From NCBI RefSeq assembly GCF_013623835.1, contig NZ_JABKDE010000013.1:1-64000 (forward strand): a stretch of 64,000 nt of DNA, read 5' to 3'. The notes under the pieces are model-generated. The model was not told where the DNA came from. It was given only the letters and a program-made list of their open reading frames with translations, and searched no databases. The stretch is from Brevibacterium oceani. GTDB lineage: Bacteria > Actinomycetota > Actinomycetes > Actinomycetales > Brevibacteriaceae. The translations under genes and the position numbers were made by a program. This document shows positions 8,614 to 16,764 of this stretch, piece by piece (the first letter of the stretch is position 1; each line of letters starts with the position of its first letter).

Positions 8614-9386
8614 CAGTTCTCAGCCCTTGCCTGCGCCGGCGTCTCTACTTCGCCCAGCGTCTCTTCGTCCTGCGACGCCGCTCCCCCGGTCTCGTTCTCC
8701 AGCGCCCGCACGATCGGCTCGTAGTGGGAGGTGATCGCGGCGCGGAAGGCGTCCGCGTCGCCGGCCTCCGCCGCATCGAGCATGAGTCCATGCGCCCGGG
8801 CGGTCTGCTCGAGGTCGGAGGCGACGGCGACGTTGAGTCGCGGCAGGACGGCGGTGTGCACGTCCCAAAACGCGGCGACGAGCTGGCCGACGAGGGAGTT
8901 GCCCAGCGTGGCCAGCAGACCGGTGTGGAAGGCGCGGTCCTGCTGCGGGAAGCTCTTGCCTGCGGCGGCCATGGCGACCATCTCGTCGACCAGAGCGTGC
9001 AGGTCGGGGTTCGAGGTGCCGGCCAGAGCCTCGACGATCTGGTCGGACATCCCCCGGTCGAGCGCAGTGCGGACGTCGACGACGTCGCGCAGAGCGTCGA
9101 GGTCGTCGCCGGGGCTGAGCACTCCCCGGAAGACGAGCGCCTCGACGAGGGCGTCGAGGGACCCCTGGCCGACGTAGGTGCCGTGACCATGGCGGACGTC
9201 GACGATGTCGAGGGTCGTGAGCTTGCGGATGGCTTCGCGGACGTTGGATCGAGAAACGCCGAGGCGGGTGCACAGTTCGCCTTCGGTGGGCAGGAGGTCG
9301 CCGGGGCGCAGTCCGTCTGCGAGGATGAGATCCTTGATCCGATCGGAGGTCGTGACCTTCCGTCCGGTCGCTGTCGTCTCCGTCAT
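8613..9386 (-). CDS. GntR/FCD-family transcriptional regulator, probable regulator of sialic acid genes
   Basis: The product is 257 aa from ATG 9386, which has GGAGGG 7 nt upstream; a GTG 6 nt earlier lacks spacing. The winged-helix DNA-binding half shows LRPGDLLPTEGELCTRLGVSRSNVREAIRKL and GHGTYVG. The C-terminal half is an all-helical FCD ligand domain (about 90-235) with the Asp and His residues that usually hold a metal and an acid ligand. FCD regulators such as NanR and LldR repress sugar-acid operons. It is cotranscribed with nagB and opposes the nan genes. A palindrome 39 bp upstream suggests autoregulation, and a related one precedes the symporter gene. A role as a NanR-like repressor is inferred. 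Confidence 0.85.
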   Translation of the reverse strand: MTETTATGRKVTTSDRIKDLILADGLRPGDLLPTEGELCTRLGVSRSNVREAIRKLTTLDIVDVRHGHGTYVGQGSLDALVEALVFRGVLSPGDDLDALRDVVDVRTALDRGMSDQIVEALAGTSNPDLHALVDEMVAMAAAGKSFPQQDRAFHTGLLATLGNSLVGQLVAAFWDVHTAVLPRLNVAVASDLEQTARAHGLMLDAAEAGDADAFRAAITSHYEPIVRALENETGGAASQDEETLGEVETPAQARAEN

Positions 9387-9424
9387 GGGCACCCTCCGCC
9401 GATCGTTCTGGACTGAGTCTCCAG

Positions 9425-9445
9425 TATACGTCTGACATCAGATGT
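9425..9445 (-). promoter_or_regulatory. Candidate operator upstream of the GntR-nagB unit
   Basis: The core TCTGACATCAGA (9431-9442) is a TCTGA-CA-TCAGA perfect inverted repeat, extending to ACGTCTGA/TCAGATGT with one mismatch. The left part, ATACGTCT, is identical to the candidate operator in front of the nan operon at 3463-3470. GT-N3-AC spacing is common for FCD-type GntR proteins. Confidence 0.5.
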
Positions 9446-9632
9446 TTGCTTGAGTGAGGCCGAATCCACAGACACGATTCCCGGTCGCCGCCGGCCGATC
9501 CTCACGTCAATCTCGCCCTTGCCCGCAGTCCCGGCATATGGCCTTGTCATATACGGGAAGGCGTCGGACTACTAGGGTGGTAGACATCAGCGGTCGCCGC
9601 GCGGCCGACAAACACGACCCATGGGAGTAGTC

Positions 9633-10835
9633 ATGACTGGACTCGCGGTCACCATCGCCATAGTCATCGTCATCCTCGTCGTCGCCGTTCTGCTCTTCGG
9701 CAAACTGCGCACGAGCATGTTCTTCACGGTGAAGACGCAGGAGAACGTCGTCGTCGAACGGTTCGGCAAGTTCAAGAAGGTCGCGAAGCCGGGGCTGAAC
9801 ACGAAGCTGCCGCTCATCGAGACGCTCAGCCGCCCGATCTCGCTGCGCGTCCAGCAGCTCGAGGTCAACATCGAGTCGAAGACGAAGGACAACGTCTTCG
9901 TCACCGTTCCCGTCGCCGTTCAGTACGTCGTCGAGGAAGACAATGTCGCCGATGCCTACTACCGGCTGGCGAATTCCGAGGAGCAGATCCGCTCCTACGT
10001 CTTCGACACCGTCCGTTCGGCTCTGTCGGGGCTGACCCTGGACACGGCGTTCGAATCGAAGGACGACATCGCTGAAAACGTCGAGCGTCGGCTGTCCGAG
10101 TCGATGAAGCGCTACGGCTTCAAGATCGTCAGCACCCTGGTCACGGACATCACCCCGGACCCGAAGGTGCGCGATTCGATGAACTCGATCAACGCCGCCC
10201 AGCGCGACCGGGTCGCCGCGCAGTCGCTCGCCGAGGCGGACAAGATCAAGCGCGTCACGCAGGCTCAGGCCGAGTCCGAGGCGATGCGCCTGCACGGTGA
10301 GGGTGTGGCCGCTCAGCGCAAGGCGATCGCCACCGGCATCGCCGAGCAGTATGCGAAGCTGCAGGAGGTGGGCATCGACAAGACGGCCGAGCAGCTGCTG
10401 ATGATGACCCAGTACTTCGACACCATGCAGAACGTCGCCCAGGAGGGGCGGTCGAACGTGCTGTTCATGCCCTCGAACCCGGGCGGCCTGGGTGAGATGG
10501 GGCAGGAGATCAGGAACGCCCTGTTCGCCGCCAATGCCGCCGAGGATGGGGCGGGCTTGGCCGCGCCAGAGAGCCGGTATGGTTCGAGCCACGGTTCAGA
10601 GCGCCGCAGCGTGCCGCCGCAGCCGTCGACACCGCCGAGTTCGAGCGGGTCCGGGCAGGGCGCGGGCGAGGGGTACGGTCAGGGCTCCGGCCACGGATCG
10701 AGCGACAGGTACGGTCAAGGCTCCGGCCAGTCAGAGGCGCAGTCGCTGAAGTCGCGAGCGCAGTCGATCGCCCAGCAGTGGACGAACGGCCAGCAGCCGC
10801 CGAACGGTCAGCCGCCGCAGAATCCGCAGCAGTGA
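9633..10835 (+). CDS. SPFH-domain (stomatin/HIR-like) membrane protein
   Basis: The product is 400 aa. One N-terminal membrane helix (TGLAVTIAIVIVILVVAVLL) precedes an SPFH domain with VVVERFGKFKKV, PGLNTKLPLIE, and YFRL-like AYYRLANSEEQI. A coiled-coil region rich in Ala/Glu/Gln (QSLAEADKIKRVTQAQAESEAMR) follows. The last 110 residues are a Gly/Ser/Gln/Pro-rich tail with GYGQGSG-type repeats. SPFH proteins oligomerise in membrane microdomains. GGGAG is 5 nt before ATG 9633; an in-frame ATG at 9621 overlaps that site and is less likely. It is monocistronic and ends in a strong hairpin at 10901. Confidence 0.85.
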   Translation: MTGLAVTIAIVIVILVVAVLLFGKLRTSMFFTVKTQENVVVERFGKFKKVAKPGLNTKLPLIETLSRPISLRVQQLEVNIESKTKDNVFVTVPVAVQYVVEEDNVADAYYRLANSEEQIRSYVFDTVRSALSGLTLDTAFESKDDIAENVERRLSESMKRYGFKIVSTLVTDITPDPKVRDSMNSINAAQRDRVAAQSLAEADKIKRVTQAQAESEAMRLHGEGVAAQRKAIATGIAEQYAKLQEVGIDKTAEQLLMMTQYFDTMQNVAQEGRSNVLFMPSNPGGLGEMGQEIRNALFAANAAEDGAGLAAPESRYGSSHGSERRSVPPQPSTPPSSSGSGQGAGEGYGQGSGHGSSDRYGQGSGQSEAQSLKSRAQSIAQQWTNGQQPPNGQPPQNPQQ

Positions 10836-10900
10836 CCGGCCGCTGACCCCGCCTCACGGGCCGAGCGGGCGATAGCCTCAGGAGCATCGCACGCCAGGCC

Positions 10901-10942
10901 ACTGAGGGGCGGGCGAAGAGAGATCTTCGCCCGCCCCTCAGT
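10901..10942. terminator. Hairpin terminator, first of three related copies
   Basis: A 19-bp perfect stem (10901-10919 with 10924-10942) closes a GAGA loop. The stem core GAGGGGCGGGCGAAGA is shared with the hairpin at 11980. There is no long T-run on either side. It lies between the SPFH and ohrR genes. Confidence 0.8.
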
Positions 10943-11013
10943 CGCATTCAGCACGCCGTATTCAGCGCCACCCACTCCCGCCTTTCAATGAAATCAAGGT
11001 CGTCTCGATCCAT

Positions 11014-11044
11014 TGGTTGTGCACAATTGAATTGTGTGCAACCA
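11014..11044 (+). promoter_or_regulatory. OhrR operator/promoter palindrome
   Basis: A 31-bp near-perfect palindrome runs from TGGTTG to CAACCA, with the AT-rich centre CACAATTGAATTGTG. It ends 7 nt before the ohrR start codon. OhrR repressors bind AT-rich palindromes with TACAATT-like half-sites in front of ohr genes, so autoregulation and peroxide-controlled release of the ohrR-ohr operon are likely. Confidence 0.75.
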
Positions 11045-11051
11045 TTGCCAT

Positions 11052-11507
11052 ATGAACCCGCTCGATCTCGACAGGCAGCTCTGCTTCGCTCTGTATTCGG
11101 CGTCGCGTGCGATGACTGCGTCGTACAAGGATCTGCTCGCCGAACTCGGCATCACGTATCCGCAGTACCTGGTCATGCTCGTGCTGTGGGAAAACGATGC
11201 TGAGCCGGAGGGCGTGACGGTCAAGCGCCTCGGCGAGCGCCTGCAGCTGGATTCGGGCACGCTCTCACCTCTCCTCTCCAGGCTCGAGAAGCTCGGGTTC
11301 ATCACACGACACCGGTCGACCGAAGACTCGCGCAGCGTCTTCGTCCGCCCGACGGCCGAGGGGGCGGCGGCCAAGGAGCGTGCCGAATGCGTGCCTGCTC
11401 GAATCGGGGCGCGCACGCAGCTCGATCCCGACGCATTGCCCGGGCTGCTGGAAACTCTGCGCACGCTCACGGGTAACCTCCGTGGAGATCACGCCCCCAC
11501 CCCCTGA
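11052..11507 (+). CDS. ohrR: MarR-family organic hydroperoxide sensor OhrR
   Basis: The product is 151 aa from ATG 11052. An upstream in-frame GTG at 11034 lies inside the operator and would add residues not seen in the family. The N-terminus LDRQLCFALYSASRAM carries the reactive Cys11 that OhrR uses to sense organic hydroperoxides. A winged helix follows (VKRLGERLQLDSGTLSPLLSRLEKLGFI) with a DSRSVFV wing. Oxidation of the Cys releases DNA and induces ohr. The C-terminal extra Cys of two-Cys OhrRs may be the one in AECVPARIG. The ohr gene follows 33 nt downstream. Confidence 0.92.
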   Translation: MNPLDLDRQLCFALYSASRAMTASYKDLLAELGITYPQYLVMLVLWENDAEPEGVTVKRLGERLQLDSGTLSPLLSRLEKLGFITRHRSTEDSRSVFVRPTAEGAAAKERAECVPARIGARTQLDPDALPGLLETLRTLTGNLRGDHAPTP

Positions 11508-11540
11508 ACCCACACTGCACCACCGATGAAAGGAAGAATC

Positions 11541-11963
11541 ATGAAGGCTCTCTACACCGCAGAAGCCCTGGCCACCGGCGAAGGCCGCGACGGCCACGGT
11601 CGCACGAACGACGGAAAGGTCGACGTCGATCTCGCGACGCCTGCAGAGATGGGCGGCAGCGGCAACGGCACGAATCCCGAACAGCTCTTCGCCGTCGGCT
11701 ACGCCGCCTGCTACCACTCGGCGCTGCGCCTCGTGGCCGGTCAGGCCAATGCGAACGTCGACGACTCGGCCGTCGGCTCACGCGTGAGCATCGGCAAGAA
11801 CAATGAGGGCGGGTTCCAACTCGCCGTCGAACTCGAGGTCACCCTCCCGCACCTCGACAAGCCCGAGGCCCAGGCACTCGCCGACAAGGCCCACCTGGTC
11901 TGCCCGTATTCGAACGCCACCCGCGGCAACATCGACGTGACCATCACCGTCACCGACGACTGA
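11541..11963 (+). CDS. ohr: Organic hydroperoxide resistance protein (OsmC/Ohr family)
   Basis: The product is 140 aa from ATG 11541, chosen because AAGGAAG sits just upstream and the family begins MK-LYTAEA. The earlier in-frame ATG at 11526 is unlikely. The catalytic thiol pair is Cys57 in GYAACYHSAL and Cys121 in LVCPYSNATRGN. Ohr reduces fatty acid and other organic peroxides in the cytoplasm, using lipoylated proteins as reductant. Its expression should follow OhrR. The gene ends in the hairpin at 11980. Confidence 0.95.
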   Translation: MKALYTAEALATGEGRDGHGRTNDGKVDVDLATPAEMGGSGNGTNPEQLFAVGYAACYHSALRLVAGQANANVDDSAVGSRVSIGKNNEGGFQLAVELEVTLPHLDKPEAQALADKAHLVCPYSNATRGNIDVTITVTDD

Positions 11964-11979
11964 CCGTCGCCGAACAGAG

Positions 11980-12019
11980 CCGAGGGGCGGGCGAAGAGAA
12001 ATCTTCACCCGCCCCTCGG
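11980..12019. terminator. Hairpin terminator, second related copy
   Basis: An 18-bp stem with one mismatch (11980-11997 with 12002-12019) closes a GAAA loop. It differs from the 10901 hairpin at only a few positions. It ends the ohrR-ohr operon. Confidence 0.8.
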
Positions 12020-12204
12020 TCGTATTCAGGCTCGGTCCCGATCTGGCCCCCTCGACTGCGAGTCGAGCGCGCCGAGCTCCCGCCCACCGACACCATCCCT
12101 CACCATTAGCGTCACCCCGTCCCGTTTCTGCGGGAGGTTTTGACGCTCACGGTGAGTGATGCTCCATTACCGGGTGGAATTGGCGCCAACGGAGAGGGAT
12201 GCCC
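12020..12204. other. Intergenic DNA without a recognisable gene
   Basis: No credible coding frame was found. The stretch GTTTTGACGCTCACGGTGAG beside CCTCACCATTAGCGTCA forms an imperfect inverted repeat (GCGTCA/TGACGC, CTCACC/GGTGAG) around 12100-12154. It may be a remnant of another hairpin. Confidence 0.35.
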
Positions 12205-12248
12205 AAAAGGGCGGGCGAGGAAGTCGAAACTTCCTCGCCCGCCCTTTT
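12205..12248. terminator. Strong bidirectional hairpin terminator, third related copy
   Basis: A perfect 20-bp stem (12205-12224 with 12229-12248) closes a CGAA loop, with AAAA on one side and TTTT on the other, so it can stop transcription both ways. The GGGCGGGCGA core matches the hairpins at 10901 and 11980. It ends the malic enzyme gene on the minus strand. Confidence 0.85.
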
Positions 12249-12321
12249 CACCGGAACGGTCCGGCTACCTCGGCGAAGATCAGGCCGACCCCACCGAAGG
12301 CTCACCCGACCCAACCAAGCG

Positions 12322-13527
12322 TCAGCGCTCGGTCATCGCTTCGAGCGCGGACTTCTCGACCGCCTCGGCGACGGCAGGCGCCACCCGCGGGTCGAGCGCA
12401 CCCGGCACCACATAGCCCGGGGCCAGGTCATCGCCGACGAGATCGGCGATCGCACGGGCCGCGACGAGCTTCATATCGTCGGTGATCTCGCTGGCATCGG
12501 CGTCGAGCGCACCGCGGAAGATCCCGGGGAACGCGAGGACGTTGTTGATCTGGTTCGGGAAGTCGCTGCGCCCGGTGGCCACCACGGTCGCGTACTTCGC
12601 GGCGATGTCGGGGACCACCTCGGGGTTGGGGTTCGACAGGGCGAAGATGATCGCGTCGTCGGCCATGTTCTCCAGGTGAACCTCGTCGATGGTGCCTCCG
12701 GAGACGCCGATGAAGACGTCGGCGCCGTCGAGGGCCTCGCCGATTCCGCCGGAGATTCCCCGCGGGTTCGTCGATGCGGCGATGGCCTGCTTGGTCTCGG
12801 TGAGGTCGGACCGGCCGGATTCGATGACGCCCTTGGAGTCGAGGACGACGACGTCGCTGACCCCGGCGTCGGCGAGGATCTTCGCGACGGCCACGCCCGC
12901 GGCGCCGGCCCCGGAGACGGCGACGCGGATGGAATCGAAGGGCTTGTCGACCACGCGCAGCGCATTCGTCAGGGCAGCGAGGACGACGACGGCAGTACCG
13001 TGCTGGTCATCGTGCATGACCGGGATGTCGAGGGCCGCCTTGACCCGGTCCTCGATCTCGAAGCAGCGCGGGGCGGAGATGTCCTCGAGGTTGATCGCAC
13101 CGAAGGTCGGAGCCATGCGGACGATGGTCTCGACGATCTCGTCGGTGTCGTTGGTGTCGAGCACGATCGGGATCGCGTTGAGCCCGGAGAAGGACTTGAA
13201 CAGGGCGCACTTGCCCTCCATCACCGGCAGCGATGCGGCCGGGCCGATGTCACCGAGGCCGAGCACGGCCGATCCGTCGGAGATGACCGCGACGAGGCGG
13301 CCGGTCCAGGTGTGCGTGCGAGCCAGCTGCGGCTCGTCCTTGATCGCGGTGCAGACCTTGGCTACGCCCGGAGTGTAGGCGATCGAGAGGTCGCGCTGGG
13401 TCTCGAGCGGACTCGTCAGCTCGGCGGAGAGCTTCCCGCCCTCGTGCGCAGCGAAGATCTCCTCATCGGTGATGGGCGACTGCGCACTCTGGTCGGCGGA
13501 GGTGGAGTTGGAGGCAGTGGTCGTCAT
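12322..13527 (-). CDS. Malic enzyme (NAD(P)-dependent, short bacterial form)
   Basis: The product is 401 aa from ATG 13527, which has GAGGA 7 nt upstream; longer in-frame starts lack support. Motifs are LSIAYTPGVAKVC with the catalytic Tyr, LPVMEGKCALFK with the catalytic Lys, and INLEDISAPRCFEIE and MHDDQHGTA for Mn2+/malate binding. VSGAGAAGVAVAKIL is the nucleotide-binding loop. It decarboxylates malate to pyruvate. The first 25 residues are Ser/Thr/Ala-rich and poorly conserved. The protein lacks the phosphotransacetylase domain of MaeB. It is a single gene with its own terminator at 12205. Which cofactor it prefers cannot be read reliably. Confidence 0.92.
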   Translation of the reverse strand: MTTTASNSTSADQSAQSPITDEEIFAAHEGGKLSAELTSPLETQRDLSIAYTPGVAKVCTAIKDEPQLARTHTWTGRLVAVISDGSAVLGLGDIGPAASLPVMEGKCALFKSFSGLNAIPIVLDTNDTDEIVETIVRMAPTFGAINLEDISAPRCFEIEDRVKAALDIPVMHDDQHGTAVVVLAALTNALRVVDKPFDSIRVAVSGAGAAGVAVAKILADAGVSDVVVLDSKGVIESGRSDLTETKQAIAASTNPRGISGGIGEALDGADVFIGVSGGTIDEVHLENMADDAIIFALSNPNPEVVPDIAAKYATVVATGRSDFPNQINNVLAFPGIFRGALDADASEITDDMKLVAARAIADLVGDDLAPGYVVPGALDPRVAPAVAEAVEKSALEAMTER

Positions 13528-14231
13528 GGTTGGTCCTCGTGGTTGATGCGGTGACAGTGCGGATGCTCTGCTGCCGACAGTGATCGTCTGACCGCGGGCC
13601 ATCGCTCGCGCGATGTCGGGCTCAGCCGGCACGATGTCGGGCCATCGATGGCACGACGTCGGACTCGCCCGATTGGGCGCGCCGAGGCGGTCGAAACGAA
13701 GAACTGGTCACCAGTGAAGGATGGTGCGGTGACGCCTGCGCGAGCCGTGGTCATCACCCTTGGTGAAGGGCGCCGCGGTTGCGCGCTGTGCGGATACGGC
13801 TCGCATGAAGGCGAGTACCGACCTCATGGGTCGCATCCGGCAACCCGATCAGCATAACCGATGAGGTGAGCTGTTTCACCCGAAAATCCCACCCTCACCG
13901 AGGTTGCCCCTCGTTTCGGTGGCATGTTCTCCGAACCTTTGGAACCGTTTCGCCCGAACCTTTGGGACCGTTCACGGGCGAGGGAGGCGCCCCATTTCTC
14001 CAGGTGACGGGCACCGGTTCTCCATATAACGAGCAGCTGGCATCTCATGTCAGTGTCGCATGCAACGATAGATAGACAACCCAATCAGGCAACCACAGTC
14101 ATCGAGAACTATTCGAAACTATTTTCTGTTTTCTATTGTACTCGATACTTTGATCGAATATCATGGTGTTACAAGCTTTTCAAATCAGCTCCACTCCCCC
14201 GACAACGAGGTCAGAGGCAGGTGAAAACGCA
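13528..14231. other. 704-bp intergenic region
   Basis: No supportable gene is present. Near 13620-13680 the phrase CACGATGTCGG and its variants recur. ACTGGTCACCAGT (13703-13715) is a short palindrome. From about 14095 to 14165 the DNA turns sharply AT-rich (for example ATTTTCTGTTTTCTATTG), which suits the promoter of the DUF222 gene downstream. Confidence 0.4.
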
Positions 14232-16439
14232 ATGAAGGGCACGACCAACAGCTCCACCCCGGCACACGCCGAGGAGGCCGCGACGACGCCGTCATCACCG
14301 CGGTTCACCATCCGCTTCGAATCGAACGTCACCCGCTTCGCCGAAGAGGCCGCGGCAGCCGATCGTGCCTACTTCTCCGTCCTCGAGTCGCTGTCGGCAG
14401 TGGTACTCGAACAGGTCTTTCTCGACAACGAGTTTCCCGTCCCCGACGGCACTGATCCCTTCCGCTGCGAGACGATCGCCGGAACGTTCGAACGCCGCAA
14501 CGAGGAGTCCGAGCACGCGGCCGAGCCTGAAGCCGCCGCACAGGCCACCGTCGGACAGAAGCCGGAGACGACGCTGGATGAAACGAGCGCCGAGGAAGCG
14601 GCACGGAAGTTGCTGCCGGAGTTCCCCGAGCTCGATTCCGGCGTCTGCTTCTCGAAGTGGGTCTACGACAATGTGGCGTCTGACTACCTCGTCGAAATCT
14701 CGACGGTGCTGGGCACGAACTCGGGCCGCACTTACCGCCAGCTGTCGACCGCAATGACGATCGTCTACGGACTCCCCCGGTTCGTCGACCGCGTCCGCGC
14801 GGGCGAGTTCACGCGCGCCCATGTAGAAGTCGCGGCTCAGCAGTGTGCCAACGTCGCGTTCGAGTTCCTCCCGAAGCTCGATGCGTTCCTGGCCACTAAG
14901 AAGGCCGACGTCACCTGCGATTCGCTGCGCCGGGCGCTGTCGAAGCACATCGCCCTGCTCGTTCCTCCGACCGATGCAAGCGAGATTGCCACCAAGCGTC
15001 GCCGCATCGACGTCGAGGGCTTCAAGGACGGTTCGGCGTGCCTGACCGTCAGCGGCCCGTCCGCCGAGATCTTCTCCTGCTTCAACCGGATCCAGGCCAT
15101 GGCGCTGGCGATCCACGGGAAGAACAAGTCGACGTTCAACCTGCCTGCAGGTATGGAGATCAGTGACGAGCGTTCGGTCTCCCAGCTGGAATACGACCTG
15201 TTCATCCGCCCTGTCCCCGAACTGAGCGTCAAGGTCGTCTCCGTCGACCCCGTCACCGGCATCCAGACCGCCACAGAGGCGCCGGCGCTCGATGCCGATG
15301 GGAACCTCATCCCCGGCCTCGACTCGGACGACGGCCTCGCCGACTACGCCAAGCACGTCGCCGAACAGCCGCCCGCCGACGAGGCGGCCGAGACTGGGCA
15401 CGACGCCGCCGGCTTCGATTCGCCCGAGACCGACACAGCGGCCGACACAGCGGCCGCGCGCGACCGTGCCGCCGGATCCGCCTTTGTACCGGACCCCGAA
15501 GGCACAGACGAGGCCGACCGGGGCCCGCTCGAGTACTCGATCAAGCTGCGTATGCCCACGAGCCAGTCGTGGCTGGCCAATCAGGCTGCCACGGTCGTGA
15601 CGGTCCCGTTCCTCACCCTCACCGGCGACTCCAATCTGCCCGGCACGTTCGCTGGCGGCTCACCGGTCCCCGCCGAGGTGGCCCGCACGATCGCCGGCCG
15701 TTCGAAGACCATCCAGCGGATCCTCACCGACCCCGCAACCGGCACTCCCATCGACGCAAAGGCAACGAGCTACACGGTCCCGAAGGACCTGCGCAAGACA
15801 CTGATCGAGCAGTGGACGGTATGCACCGTTCCCGGTTGCTCGCGCAGGGCCGAGAAGTCGGAGATGGACCACGTCAAGCCGTTCTTCCACCTCGATCCAC
15901 TCAAGGGCGGGCTCACCCGATTCGGGAACATTCATCCGCTCTGCAAACGACACCACGCGCTGAAAACCGCCGGGCGGTATGGGGTCACTATGCCCAAATC
16001 CGGTGTGCTCGACTACGAGTTCAGGCACGGAATCTCGGCCAGCGTGTCGGCTCCCGAGCAGCCGATCAACGTGGCACAGGTCCTCGAGTTCGCTGCCTTA
16101 GGACACGTCGGCCTCGAGCGGTGGACTCTGCCCACATCGATGGTCCCTGCCGCTCCGCAGGTTCTCGAACTCATGCCCGGCGAGTCGACGATTCGCGAAC
16201 GCGACGAAAAGAAGCGTCGCCGCGAGGAGGAGAAGCGCCTCCGAGAGGAGCGCGAGGCCAGGCAGCGTCAGCTGTCGGAGGCGTTCAGGGCCCAGCGGGT
16301 CGCGCGGCAGAAGCTGCGACTCGAGCGCTGCCTCGACTGGGAGAACTCTGTCTTCCAACCCTGCCTGCCCGTGGGCAGCAACCCTGCCGCTGCGGCCAAG
16401 CAGCTGACGGGAAACGCCAAGTATGCCCAGGCCGTCTAG
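14232..16439 (+). CDS. DUF222 / HNH endonuclease domain protein, ended by an in-frame amber codon
   Basis: The product is 735 aa to TAG at 16437. An N-terminal DUF222 region (about 30-330) includes the segment CFSKWVYDNVASDYL. An acidic Asp/Ala/Glu-rich linker (about 360-430) follows. Then comes an HNH nuclease domain with CTVPGCSRRAEKSEMDHVKPF and HPLCKRHHALKT, the Cys and His residues of a zinc-stabilised HNH fold. A charged coiled coil (KRRREEEKRLREEREARQ) is next. Such genes are often multicopy in actinobacteria and their function is poorly known. ATG 14232 is preferred; an in-frame ATG at 14163 has no ribosome binding site. The frame continues open for 92 codons after the TAG, to a DPPPF end typical of this family, so the gene looks nonsense-mutated or read through. 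Confidence 0.8.
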   Translation: MKGTTNSSTPAHAEEAATTPSSPRFTIRFESNVTRFAEEAAAADRAYFSVLESLSAVVLEQVFLDNEFPVPDGTDPFRCETIAGTFERRNEESEHAAEPEAAAQATVGQKPETTLDETSAEEAARKLLPEFPELDSGVCFSKWVYDNVASDYLVEISTVLGTNSGRTYRQLSTAMTIVYGLPRFVDRVRAGEFTRAHVEVAAQQCANVAFEFLPKLDAFLATKKADVTCDSLRRALSKHIALLVPPTDASEIATKRRRIDVEGFKDGSACLTVSGPSAEIFSCFNRIQAMALAIHGKNKSTFNLPAGMEISDERSVSQLEYDLFIRPVPELSVKVVSVDPVTGIQTATEAPALDADGNLIPGLDSDDGLADYAKHVAEQPPADEAAETGHDAAGFDSPETDTAADTAAARDRAAGSAFVPDPEGTDEADRGPLEYSIKLRMPTSQSWLANQAATVVTVPFLTLTGDSNLPGTFAGGSPVPAEVARTIAGRSKTIQRILTDPATGTPIDAKATSYTVPKDLRKTLIEQWTVCTVPGCSRRAEKSEMDHVKPFFHLDPLKGGLTRFGNIHPLCKRHHALKTAGRYGVTMPKSGVLDYEFRHGISASVSAPEQPINVAQVLEFAALGHVGLERWTLPTSMVPAAPQVLELMPGESTIRERDEKKRRREEEKRLREEREARQRQLSEAFRAQRVARQKLRLERCLDWENSVFQPCLPVGSNPAAAAKQLTGNAKYAQAV

Positions 16440-16718
16440 TGGTGCCGTCTTGCGGGGGTCGACATCGATACGATCTCCTTCGACCCCAACGCCCCAGCCA
16501 ACGCCCAGGTCAAGATCGACCGTAACGCCCCCGCCAAGGCTGATGACTCGGCCGATACCGCTGCGCAGTCCAAGGAGAGTTCGGATCCGGATGCCGCCAC
16601 AGGCCCCAGGAATGCTCGGGAGGCCGAAGGCGCCGGAACCAACGACCCGTGGGATAGCCACTATGTGCCCAAGGTGAACTGGGACCACGATCCCGAGACC
16701 GATCCCCCGCCGTTCTGA
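16440..16718 (+). pseudogene. In-frame C-terminal continuation of the DUF222/HNH gene beyond the amber stop
   Basis: Reading on in the same frame from 16440 gives WCRLAGVDIDTISFDPNAP and an acidic tail ending ETDPPPF, then TGA at 16716-16718. A DPPPF end is common in full-length DUF222/HNH proteins. A CAG-to-TAG change would explain the stop at 16437 (KYAQAV-stop-WCRLAG). Codon use stays high-GC throughout. There is no separate start or ribosome binding site, so this is the lost or read-through tail and not a new gene. Confidence 0.75.
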
Positions 16719-16764
16719 CCGCGGTCTGCGGCCCTGGCAGATCAACCCGGCCAAGGTCTTCTGG

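Noticed and set aside
12199-13554. Plus-strand open frame opposite the malic enzyme gene
   Set aside because: It is the codon-position shadow of malic enzyme and starts inside the 12205 terminator.
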